From NCBI GenBank assembly GCA_016717205.1, contig JADKGC010000001.1:1116001-1180000 (forward strand): a DNA stretch of 64,000 nucleotides, written 5' to 3'. The notes beneath the pieces are model-generated. The model did no database searches. It had not been told where the DNA came from and saw nothing but the letters and a program-made list of their open reading frames with translations. The stretch is from Candidatus Flexifilum breve (GTDB lineage Bacteria > Chloroflexota > Anaerolineae > Aggregatilineales > Phototrophicaceae). Numbering within the stretch: the first letter of the stretch is position 1; every line of letters starts with the position of its first letter. This document shows positions 32,789 through 40,572 of the stretch, piece by piece. A program made the position numbers and the translations under genes.

Positions 32789-34834
32789 ATGGCGACCAAA
32801 CCGATCAAAGTCGACCCATTTACGCTGGAAATCATCAAAGAATCGCTGATCGCGATTGGCGATGAGATGTTCATCGCCACGCAGCGCACCAGCATGAGCA
32901 CCATCATCTATGAAGTGCTGGACTACGCCAGCGGCTTGACCGACGCGCACGGCAACCTGATCGTGCAGGGCAACGGCGTGACGGGCTTCCTCGGCACGCT
33001 CACCTACGCGGTGCGCAGCGTGATCGACAAGTTCGGCGCTGACCTGCACCCCGGTGACATCGTCATCACCAACGACCCGTACAGCGGCGGCGGTACGCAC
33101 CTCTCCGATGTGACGCTCGTCATGCCCATCTTCCACAAAGGACGACTGGTCGCGTTCGCGGCCAACAAAGCCCACTGGACAGAAGTCGGCGGCATGGCTC
33201 CCGGCAGTTGGACGACCGACAGCACCGACGTGTGGCAGGAAGGCATTCAGTTCCCGTGCATCAAGCTGTACATCAAAGGTGAAGTTGTCCCCGGCTTAAT
33301 CGACCTGATCCGCGCGAACGTGCGCACGCCGGACATGAGCATCGGCGATATGAACGCGCAGGCGGCCTCGCTGCGCCTCGCCGAGCTGCGCTATATCGAA
33401 CTGTGCGAACGCTACGGCGTGGAGACGGTGCTGCACGGCGTCGAATCGCTGCTCGATTACGGCGAAGAACTCACACGGCAGGCGCTCAAGCGTATCCCGC
33501 GCGGCGTCTACGAAGCGGTCGATTATGTGGACGATGACGGCATCGACCCCGGCCCCTTCGAAATGCGCGTCAAAGTCACCGTGACCGACGACGAATTCAT
33601 CTGCGACTTCACGGGCACGCACGCGCAGGTCGCCGGGCCGATCAACAGCGGGCGCACGGGCTTAGAGTCGGCGGTGCGCGTGCTCTTCAAGGCGCTGACC
33701 GACCCGCAAATTCCTGCCAATGAGGGCTGCTTCCGCCCGCTGCGCGTGATCTGCCCGGATGGGACGATGGCGACCGCCAGCCGCCCCGCTCCGACCTCGA
33801 CCTACTGGGAAGTTATGGAGTTTGGCGCGGATCTCGTGTGGAAGGCGCTTGCGCCCTACGTGCCGGAACGTCTGACGATGGGGCACTTCCTGAGCGTGTG
33901 CGGCACGGTGATCAGCGGCAAGCACCCGGACACGGGCGAGTTGTTCATCCTCGTCGAACCGCAGGTCGGCGGGTGGGGCGCGGCGGTCGGTCGCGATGGC
34001 GAGAACGCCATGTTCTGCATCGGCGACGGCGAAACCTACGTCATCCCGGTTGAAGTGTGCGAAACGCGCTACGGCGTGATGGTCGACCAGTTCGCGCTCA
34101 ACAATGCCGACGGCGGCGCGGGACGGTATCGCGGCGGGCGCGGCGTGTTCCGCGACTACCGCATCACGGCGGACGAAGCCATCGTCACCGGGACGTTCGG
34201 GCGGCACAAGTTCCTGCCGTGGGGCATGAAGAACGGCCAGCAGGGGTCGCGCAATTACATGGAGATGTTCCACGCTGACGGCTCATCAAAAGTCTTCGGC
34301 AAAGTAGCGCGCTACAAGCTCAAGCGCGGCGAAGTCGCGCGCATGGCGACCGGGACGGGCGGCGGCTACGGCGATCCCATGGCGCGCCCCGTCGAAGAAG
34401 TTGAGCGCGACGTGCGCAACGAATACATCAGCGCCGACCAAGCGGAACGCGAGTACGGCGTCCTCATCGACCCGCGCACCGGTCGCGGCGAACGGCGGCG
34501 CAGCGTGCTCAATGCGCGTTCCAGCTTCGCCCCCACGACGAGCGGCGCGCGTGAAGCCGCTTATGAGCCACGCGGCAGCGGGAGCATCCGCCAATCCGAC
34601 AAAGTTGACGCGATTTTGAGCATCATTCGCGGCGAAACGTCCGCCTCAGCCGTCGCGCTGCGCTTCGGCGTGGAGCGGGCGACGGTCGACGGCTGGATCA
34701 GCCAATTTATCCAGGCGGGCGAAGGCGCGATCAGCCCCACCTCCGGCGGCGCGAACGAAGTCAGCGAACTGCGTGCCATGCTGCGTCAATTGAGTGAAGA
34801 AGTCTCTACGCTGCGGCGCTCGATCAAGCCGTAG
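32789..34834 (+). CDS. hyuB: Hydantoinase/oxoprolinase subunit B (HyuB) with C-terminal HTH extension
   Basis: Start at ATG 32789 (MATKPIKVDPFTLEI), 10 bp after HyuA. The core (residues about 1-560) is HyuB: VITNDPYSGGGTHLSDVTLV, HWTEVGGMAPGS, GRYRGGRGVFRDYRI and the late GTGGGYGDPMARPVEEV. Normal HyuB ends shortly after EREYGVLIDP. Here about 115 residues follow: a low-complexity linker, a helix-turn-helix-like segment (DAILSIIRGETSASAVALRF, VERATVDGWISQF; about 604-645) and a short coiled coil (VSELRAMLRQLSEEVSTLRR). The HTH resembles that of IS3-type OrfA or SciP-like proteins. Such an extension is unusual for the enzyme and could bind DNA or mediate oligomerisation. Confidence 0.85.
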   Translation: MATKPIKVDPFTLEIIKESLIAIGDEMFIATQRTSMSTIIYEVLDYASGLTDAHGNLIVQGNGVTGFLGTLTYAVRSVIDKFGADLHPGDIVITNDPYSGGGTHLSDVTLVMPIFHKGRLVAFAANKAHWTEVGGMAPGSWTTDSTDVWQEGIQFPCIKLYIKGEVVPGLIDLIRANVRTPDMSIGDMNAQAASLRLAELRYIELCERYGVETVLHGVESLLDYGEELTRQALKRIPRGVYEAVDYVDDDGIDPGPFEMRVKVTVTDDEFICDFTGTHAQVAGPINSGRTGLESAVRVLFKALTDPQIPANEGCFRPLRVICPDGTMATASRPAPTSTYWEVMEFGADLVWKALAPYVPERLTMGHFLSVCGTVISGKHPDTGELFILVEPQVGGWGAAVGRDGENAMFCIGDGETYVIPVEVCETRYGVMVDQFALNNADGGAGRYRGGRGVFRDYRITADEAIVTGTFGRHKFLPWGMKNGQQGSRNYMEMFHADGSSKVFGKVARYKLKRGEVARMATGTGGGYGDPMARPVEEVERDVRNEYISADQAEREYGVLIDPRTGRGERRRSVLNARSSFAPTTSGAREAAYEPRGSGSIRQSDKVDAILSIIRGETSASAVALRFGVERATVDGWISQFIQAGEGAISPTSGGANEVSELRAMLRQLSEEVSTLRRSIKP

Positions 34835-34851
34835 GGGGAAGGAAAACAGCC

Positions 34852-35310
34852 ATGTCGTTCTCAGATATTCTTACGATTATTATCATCATCGTCGCGATTC
34901 TCGCCGTGATCTGGCTGATCTTGCGCCTGTATTCGCGTCACTACATCAAGACGACCGCCGGGACAGCCTTCGTCCGCACAGGCGGCAGCCAGCGCGAACC
35001 GCTGGTCGTGGTGAACGGTGCGGCGTGGGTTTTCGGCTTTCTGCACCGCCTCAAGTGGGTCTCGCTGGAAACGGTGACCGCGTCCGTCAAGAAGATGGGC
35101 GACGAGCCGCTGGTGACGGTTGACCCGCAGTATGTCGATTTTGAGGCGCGCTTCTTCGTCAAGGTGGGCAGCGACCCGGCCAGTATCAGCGTGGCCGCGC
35201 GCACCATCAGCGGCGAAGCGGTGAAGCCGACGCGATCCGCCGCATCGTCGACCCCAAACTGCAAGGCGTGGTGCGCGATGTCGCCGCCGGGCTGGAACTC
35301 AAGCAGTTGA
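34852..35310 (+). CDS. SPFH/flotillin-like protein, N-terminal part (frameshifted)
   Basis: Start at ATG 34852, after GGGGAAGGA. One N-terminal membrane segment (residues about 6-24, ILTIIIIIVAILAVIWLIL) is followed by the start of an SPFH/band-7 domain (TTAGTAFVRTGGSQREPLVV, FLHRLKWVSLETVTASVKKM). Homology stops at SGEAV near 35223. The domain continues in the frame at 35226, so the two are one gene broken by a missing base at about 35224-35226. It lies 17 bp after hyuB and is probably the last gene of the operon. Confidence 0.75.
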   Translation: MSFSDILTIIIIIVAILAVIWLILRLYSRHYIKTTAGTAFVRTGGSQREPLVVVNGAAWVFGFLHRLKWVSLETVTASVKKMGDEPLVTVDPQYVDFEARFFVKVGSDPASISVAARTISGEAVKPTRSAASSTPNCKAWCAMSPPGWNSSS

Positions 35311-36812
35311 TGGAAAAACGCCGCGACTTCATCGCCGCGCTGAAAGAACGACTGCGCGACGAACTGGCCGAAAACGGGATCGTGCTGGAAAGCGTGAGCA
35401 TCATCACGCTGCGCCCCAAAACGCAGGGCGAATTCTCGACCGATGATGTGCTCGGCGCGCAGGTCGCCCGCACTAACGCGGCCATCATCGAAAAGGCGCT
35501 GAGTGAGAAAAATCAACTCGAAAAGCAGGGGACGCTCGAACGGTCGCGGCAGGACGCCGACGTCGAACGCGAACGCATGGCGATTGAAGAGGCCATCGAG
35601 AAAGAACGCGCCGAACGCCTCAAGACGATCACCGTGGTGCGCGCCACCGAAGAGACCGAAGCGCAGGTGCAGCAGGAAGTAAAGCGCGAGGAAGCCGAAC
35701 GTGCCCGCATCCTCGCCGAACGCGCCTTGATCGAAGAACGCATCCGCAACGAACGCCTCGAACTGCTGCTGCGCGAACAGACTGAGAAAGAACTCCGCCT
35801 CGAAAAGCTGCAGGTCGAACGCGACCTCGCCATTGCTGACGAAGAACGCCAGATCCAGATCTCCGAAGCGATCATCCGCAAGCTGTCCGCCGAAAGCCAG
35901 CGCATCGAAGCCGACCTCGCCCGCCAGCAGGTGCTGGAAGCGGCCACCTCGACGATTGACCAGACGGTGGCGCGGCGCGAAGGCGAGCTCGAACTGCTCA
36001 ACCTCGAATACGAAGCGCGGCGCAAGCAGTTGGAAAGCGACCACGAAGTCGAACTGGAGAGCAAGCGCCGCACGGAGATGGCCGAACTCGAAACCGCGCT
36101 CACGGGCTGGCAGGTGCAAATCCAGCGGGCACGCGCCGAAGCGGAGTACGAAGTCGCGCGCTTGGCGGCGCAGAGTGAACGCGAACGCCAGAGCGCATCC
36201 GGCCTCGCCGAAGTGCAGGTAGCGCTGGAACGCATCAAGGTCTTGCAGTTGGAAGCGGAAGCGCTGCGGCAGAAGATGGTCGCCGAAGCCGACGGCGAAC
36301 GCGCCCGTCTGGAAACCCTCGCCAGCTACGACGGCCTCGGTCAGCAGTTGGAACTGGCGCATCTGGCCTCCGACACCACGCAGGCCATCGAAATTGCCCG
36401 CGCGCAGGCGTTGGGCGAGGCACTGTCCAACATGGATACACACATTTTCGGCGACGGCGCGACCGCACAGCGCCTGCTGCAGTTGATCTCATGGTCGCAG
36501 GGCGCGAATCAGGTGTATGACGCGCTGCCCGACCCGGCCAAGAACGCGCTCACTACGCTGCTCGGCGGTAAGCTGAACGGCCATGGCGCGAATACGACGA
36601 TTGACGCGCTGTTGAGCGCCGCGCTCGCCTTGCAGCCCGATCTGCTGACGCAAAACCCGCCGCTCGGCGACGTGATCGACCTGCTGAGCGCGCAGGACGC
36701 CATCCCCGCCGCGCTCAAGCCGCTCGCGGAACGCATCGGCGCGGACAGCGCGTTGAGCGGCCTGCCCGTCTCGGCGGCCGTCGCCTTAGCGAAGACTTGG
36801 ACAGGAAATTAA
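35226..36812 (+). CDS. SPFH/flotillin-like protein, C-terminal part (after frameshift)
   Basis: This frame resumes with DAIRRIVDPKLQGVVRDVAA, the SPFH-domain continuation, and LRDELAENGIVLESVSIITL, a hallmark of band-7 proteins. A very long charged coiled coil follows (about 280 residues rich in Glu, Arg and Ala, for example ERERMAIEEAIEKERAERLK) and then an Ala/Leu-rich C-terminal region. This is flotillin-like: a membrane-anchored scaffold that oligomerises at the inner face. Joined to the segment at 34852 the protein is about 650 residues. Its link to hydantoinase and transporter genes is unexplained. Confidence 0.78.
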   Translation, partial: ADAIRRIVDPKLQGVVRDVAAGLELKQLMEKRRDFIAALKERLRDELAENGIVLESVSIITLRPKTQGEFSTDDVLGAQVARTNAAIIEKALSEKNQLEKQGTLERSRQDADVERERMAIEEAIEKERAERLKTITVVRATEETEAQVQQEVKREEAERARILAERALIEERIRNERLELLLREQTEKELRLEKLQVERDLAIADEERQIQISEAIIRKLSAESQRIEADLARQQVLEAATSTIDQTVARREGELELLNLEYEARRKQLESDHEVELESKRRTEMAELETALTGWQVQIQRARAEAEYEVARLAAQSERERQSASGLAEVQVALERIKVLQLEAEALRQKMVAEADGERARLETLASYDGLGQQLELAHLASDTTQAIEIARAQALGEALSNMDTHIFGDGATAQRLLQLISWSQGANQVYDALPDPAKNALTTLLGGKLNGHGANTTIDALLSAALALQPDLLTQNPPLGDVIDLLSAQDAIPAALKPLAERIGADSALSGLPVSAAVALAKTWTGN

Positions 36813-37218
36813 CCTCACCCCTAAATAGGCTTGTCCGATACTCACATGGCCCGACCCCACCCCCGGCCCCTCCCCGAATTCAGGGAGGGGAGACAGAAAA
36901 GAGCGTTTTCTCCCCTCTCCTCGCTCGCGTGGGAGAGGGGTTGGGGGAGAGGGGTGAACCAGCATTGCCCTTTTTGAAGCGTAGAAAACCATTCAACCGT
37001 ACCGAACAAGCCTCTTAGGAATCTTGCACGTCTCCCCTCTCCGAAAAGAGGAGAGGGGCCAGGGGTGTGGTGAATCAGCGGACGCAATGAATTGCGTCCC
37101 TACGAAGACATTTTCGGCTTGCTAGGTGCTGTTGGCTCCCCTCCCTGAATTCGGGGAGGGGATGGGGGTGGGGTGGCCTCCCCTTCCTTCCATTTGCGCA
37201 CCACCCTACCCCTAAATT
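36813..37218. repeat. Intergenic repeat cluster 4 (long)
   Basis: About 400 bp without a gene. It contains GAATTC-centred hairpins at about 36867-36891 and 37138-37161, several CCCCTCTCC/GGAGAGGGG units (about 36911-36955 and 37032-37058), and a GCGGACGCAATGAATTGCGT palindrome at about 37078-37097. All these types recur elsewhere in the window. Open frames crossing it read repeat sequence and were not kept. The rest of the gap to 37295 shows no clear promoter. Confidence 0.75.
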
Positions 37219-37295
37219 CCCGCCTTTCGATTGATGACAATGCGCCGCAGCGTGCCGTATCCTAGGCGCATTGTCCACCAGAAAGGTAAAACCTG

Positions 37296-37904
37296 ATGCC
37301 CTATATCACCCCTGTTCCCCGTGATGAAGCGACCGGGCTGCTCAAAGAGCAGTACGACGCGGCGGAGTCAGCCACCGGGTATATTCCCAACTACCTGAAG
37401 GTCTTCAGTCACCGCCCGGAAGTCTATCAGGCGTGGCAGACGCTGCTGACGTCCATTCGCACCAACATGACGCTGCGCCGCTACGAATTGGTCACGCTGG
37501 CCGCCGCCCGCCGCCTGCAGGGCACTTACTGTATGCTGGCGCATGGCAATGTGCTGCTCAAAAAAGGGGAAGTCGACGAGGTGCAGTTGACCGAGATTGC
37601 CACTAACTATCAGCAGGCGGGCTTGACTGAAGAGGAAGTCGCCATCATGGCCTTCGCGGAGAAAGTCATCGCCGCGTCGGGCAGCATTACACAGGCCGAT
37701 GTGGACAGCCTGCGCAGCTTTGGGCTGACCGATGCCGAGGTGCTCGATATCACGCTGGCGGCGACCGCGCGCAGCTTCTTCAGCAAAACGATTGATGCGC
37801 TCAATGCTGAACCTGATGGTGTTTATGCGGGCTTGCAGACCGATGTGCGGCTGGCACTCACCGTGGGGCGCACGTTCGACACCTTGGGGACAGCGGGCGA
37901 ATAA
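37296..37904 (+). CDS. AhpD-like / carboxymuconolactone-decarboxylase-family protein with altered active site
   Basis: A 202-residue all-helical protein of the peroxidase-related (AhpD/CMD) family. The signature region is ELVTLAAARRLQGTYCMLAH, where the family normally has E-x(6)-C-x(2)-C-x(3)-H. Here the first Cys is replaced (G-T-Y-C), leaving one Cys and the His. The classical redox pair is therefore missing, so a canonical thiol-peroxidase reaction is doubtful. YIPNYLKVFSHRPEVYQAW and the C-terminal DALNAEPDGVY are typical of the uncharacterised peroxidase-related branch. It stands alone between a repeat cluster and an MFS gene with its own promoter. Confidence 0.82.
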   Translation: MPYITPVPRDEATGLLKEQYDAAESATGYIPNYLKVFSHRPEVYQAWQTLLTSIRTNMTLRRYELVTLAAARRLQGTYCMLAHGNVLLKKGEVDEVQLTEIATNYQQAGLTEEEVAIMAFAEKVIAASGSITQADVDSLRSFGLTDAEVLDITLAATARSFFSKTIDALNAEPDGVYAGLQTDVRLALTVGRTFDTLGTAGE

Positions 37905-37927
37905 GGGTCACAAAGGACTATTCAGGA

Positions 37928-37956
37928 TTGCTCTCCAGCAGCGCAAAGGCTATAAT
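37928..37956 (+). promoter_or_regulatory. Promoter of the MFS transporter gene
   Basis: TTGCTC (37928-37933) and a perfect TATAAT (37951-37956) are spaced by 17 bp. Transcription would begin near 37963, which rules out start codons upstream and supports ATG 37988. Confidence 0.7.
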
Positions 37957-37987
37957 CCTCCGCGCTCACTTACGATTCTGGATCATC

Positions 37988-39241
37988 ATGTTGACTAATC
38001 CGCTCGCTATTTATCAAACTCGCAGTGCTTATCGCTGGGTTATTCTGCTCTTGTGCGCTCTCACGCCCCTCTTCGTCGTCACGCTGCCCGCCATGTCGCT
38101 GCCGCCGCTGTTCACGAGCATCGCCGCTGACCTCAATTTGACGCTGGTCGAAGTCGGCTTGATCTGGGGCGTCGGCTCGTTCATCGGCATCTTCTTCGCG
38201 CTGATCGGCGGAACGCTCGGCGACCGCTTCGGCAGCCGGGCAACGCTGTTCGCGTGCTGTTTAGGCGCGGGCATCTTCGGCTTGACGCGCGCCTTCGCGC
38301 AGGATTTCAGCGCGCTGCTGCTGACCACGCTCGTCTTCGGCATTTTCGGCGCGATCATCCCGGTCATCCTCTTCAAAGTGGCGCGGGAGTGGTTTCCGCC
38401 CCATCAGCTCGGCATGGCCTCCGGCGTGATCTCGTCCGGCTTCGCGACTGGGCTGATGCTCGGTCCGCTGCTCAGCACCAGCGTGATCGCGCCGACGCTC
38501 GGCGGTTGGAGGCAGGTGCTGGTTTTCTACGGCATCGTCGCCATCGTGATGAGCCTGCTCTGGCTGTTGGTGCATCCAGTTACCCGGCGCGACGCCGCGC
38601 ATGCGGCACCGCGCGTCTCGTTCATGGACAGCCTGCGCTTTGTCATGCGGCTGCGCAATGTGTGGATTCTCGGCATCGGCGGGTTGGGGATCAACGCCTG
38701 TTTCGCGGGCTTCACGGGCTACCTGCCGACCTACCTCAAATCGATTGGCTGGCAGCCGCTGGATGCGGATCAGGCGCTGGCGGCGTTCTTCCTCGCCAGC
38801 CTGTGCGCGGTCATTCCGCTCTCGATTCTGTCAGATCGCTTCCGGCTGCGGCGCAGCTTCCTGATCTTTGGCGCCGCCGTCCTCGCGACGGGCATCGGTT
38901 CGCTGAGCGTGATCGATACCTCGCTGATCGTCGTGACGATTGCTATCACCGGGCTGGTCTTCGACTCGTTCATGGCCATTCTCAATGCCAGCGTGCTCGA
39001 AGTGGATGGTCTCACGGGTGTATACGCCGGGACGGCCATCGGCTTCGCCACCATGATCCGCAACCTCGGCGGCGCGTTCTCGCCCGCGCTCGGTAACAGC
39101 CTCGTGCCGCTTGGGGCAAGCGTCCCGTTCCTGTTCTGGGGCGGCATGGCACTGTTCACGGTCGCGATGTTCGTGTTCGTGCTCAAGCCGCACAAGACCA
39201 GCACCCCCATCGCCGATCCGGTCGTGCCAGTCTCGGCGTAA
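37988..39241 (+). CDS. Major facilitator superfamily transporter
   Basis: A 417-residue membrane protein with about twelve helices. The start at ATG 37988 lies 32 bp after a TATAAT element. The MFS motif A is seen in the loop after the second helix as GGTLGDRFGSRATL, with a related loop LSDRFRLRRSF in the second half. ASGVISSGFATGLMLGPLL is the motif C-like region of helix 5. The charged C-terminal tail is short. Substrate cannot be inferred; the CynX/NimT-like or nitrate-like subfamilies are possible. Neighbours (AhpD-like protein upstream, glycosidase convergent downstream) give no strong clue. Confidence 0.88.
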   Translation: MLTNPLAIYQTRSAYRWVILLLCALTPLFVVTLPAMSLPPLFTSIAADLNLTLVEVGLIWGVGSFIGIFFALIGGTLGDRFGSRATLFACCLGAGIFGLTRAFAQDFSALLLTTLVFGIFGAIIPVILFKVAREWFPPHQLGMASGVISSGFATGLMLGPLLSTSVIAPTLGGWRQVLVFYGIVAIVMSLLWLLVHPVTRRDAAHAAPRVSFMDSLRFVMRLRNVWILGIGGLGINACFAGFTGYLPTYLKSIGWQPLDADQALAAFFLASLCAVIPLSILSDRFRLRRSFLIFGAAVLATGIGSLSVIDTSLIVVTIAITGLVFDSFMAILNASVLEVDGLTGVYAGTAIGFATMIRNLGGAFSPALGNSLVPLGASVPFLFWGGMALFTVAMFVFVLKPHKTSTPIADPVVPVSA

Positions 39242-39244
39242 CGC

Positions 39245-40405
39245 TTACCAACCCCGAAGGCGGTCGAAGCCGGGAGTCGCTCCGGTTTCGACCGCCGCGA
39301 CCGCGTACAGCAGCAGCGCCGCCGACCACGTCTGCCAGTCCTGACCGCGTACCGCACCATCCTGCGCGCGCAACCACTCGTTGAAGCCAAACGCCAAGTG
39401 CGGGTCTTGCGCGGGGCGCAGCAGCTCAATCAGCGCAACCAGCTTGGCCCGCGCCAATTCGACGCGTCCCGCCGCCACCAGCGCCGCGATATACAGGCCG
39501 ATACCGAACGGCCACAAGCCGCCGTTGTGATACTCGCCGGGTAGGTTGAACTGCGCGTAGCGGGGATGCCAATCGGGATCGGTCGGCTGGATGTAGGGGA
39601 ACAGGCACGGCGGCAGGTCGACCACGAGTTCGCCGCGCCCCCGCATGGCCGCGCATTCCGCCTCGACCCAGTTGATAATGGCGTTCGCCTTCTCCTTCGT
39701 CGCCACGCCAGAGAGGATCGCCCAGCAGTTGCCGATCAGGTCAAAGCGCTCGCTGCTGTGGACTTTATACGCCCACAGCGCGTAGTAGGGCTTGTCCGGA
39801 ATTGCCAACCCTTCGTGCACATGCGCGTCTTTCCAGCCGGCGCGCACAATCGGCTGGTTGATGAGATCGCGCAACCGGTCGGCCTCCGCGTCGCGCTGCC
39901 ACAGGCGCAGGGCCGTGTAAGTCAGCGTGTTGACGAACAACCCATAGCCCAACACCCACTGCTCATCGCGCCAATCGCTCGTCGGCTGTTGCGCGATCAA
40001 ACCGCTGCCATCCGGGCTCTGATACTGCAGCCATATCAGCGCTTTGACCGCCGCCTCGGTGAGAAAGTCGGCCTCGCCGGTGAACTCGCGATACAAAGCC
40101 AACCCGATCAGAAACAGCGGGGTGGTGTCGCTCGATCCCAGATCGCGCGGGTCGTGCGCCAACCCGGGCATGAGTCCGAGCGGCGTTTGGTTCGTCGCCA
40201 ACGTGGCCAGCACGCGGCGCAGGGAGTCGATCAGCACGCTGTTTCCACTCACCAGCATCCCCAGACTCGCGATCATCAGGTCGCGGGTGTACGGCTCAGG
40301 GTAGCCCCACCCCGCCACGCGCGGCAGGCCAGCATGATCGCCCTGCCCGTTGTGCAGCAGCACGTTCAGCGCCGCCTGCTTAATCTCAGCGTAGCTGTCT
40401 GACAT
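39245..40405 (-). CDS. Six-hairpin glycosidase-like protein (GH100/amylo-glucosidase type)
   Basis: The start is placed at ATG 40405 (MSDSYAEIKQAAL), because the longer frame to 40549 would run into the glutamine-synthetase promoter. The 386-residue protein is an (alpha/alpha)6-barrel glycosidase: GYPEPYTRDLMIASLGMLV holds the likely Asp of the YTRD motif, SSDTTPLFLIGLALY a second conserved acidic segment, and GEYHNGGLWPFGIGLY the late conserved block seen in neutral invertases and glycogen-debranching-like enzymes. It most resembles bacterial GH100-type proteins, but sugar specificity cannot be read from sequence. It is cytosolic (no signal peptide), convergent with the MFS gene with a 3-bp gap. 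Confidence 0.78.
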   Translation of the reverse strand: MSDSYAEIKQAALNVLLHNGQGDHAGLPRVAGWGYPEPYTRDLMIASLGMLVSGNSVLIDSLRRVLATLATNQTPLGLMPGLAHDPRDLGSSDTTPLFLIGLALYREFTGEADFLTEAAVKALIWLQYQSPDGSGLIAQQPTSDWRDEQWVLGYGLFVNTLTYTALRLWQRDAEADRLRDLINQPIVRAGWKDAHVHEGLAIPDKPYYALWAYKVHSSERFDLIGNCWAILSGVATKEKANAIINWVEAECAAMRGRGELVVDLPPCLFPYIQPTDPDWHPRYAQFNLPGEYHNGGLWPFGIGLYIAALVAAGRVELARAKLVALIELLRPAQDPHLAFGFNEWLRAQDGAVRGQDWQTWSAALLLYAVAAVETGATPGFDRLRGW

Positions 40406-40497
40406 TCCCCAACTCACTTCGTTCTCCAATCCAGTCGGCTGATTATGCCCGAGTCGCGCCTTTCCGCCAGACCACCATCCCGGGTGTCTGCGGCGAT

Positions 40498-40528
40498 TTT
40501 TGGCAACTTCTGCCAAAAGGCATAAACT
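40498..40528 (+). promoter_or_regulatory. Promoter and palindromic operator of the GS-SDR-ALDH operon
   Basis: TTGGCA (40500-40505) and TAAACT (40523-40528) are spaced by 17 bp. Overlapping the -35 is a perfect 8-bp inverted repeat TTTTGGCA-N5-TGCCAAAA (40498-40518). A repressor there would occlude the promoter. No regulator gene adjoins; the cognate protein is unknown. Confidence 0.7.
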
Positions 40529-40572
40529 GTTCACCCATTCACCAGACAACCCAACACCAGAACAGGGGACGC

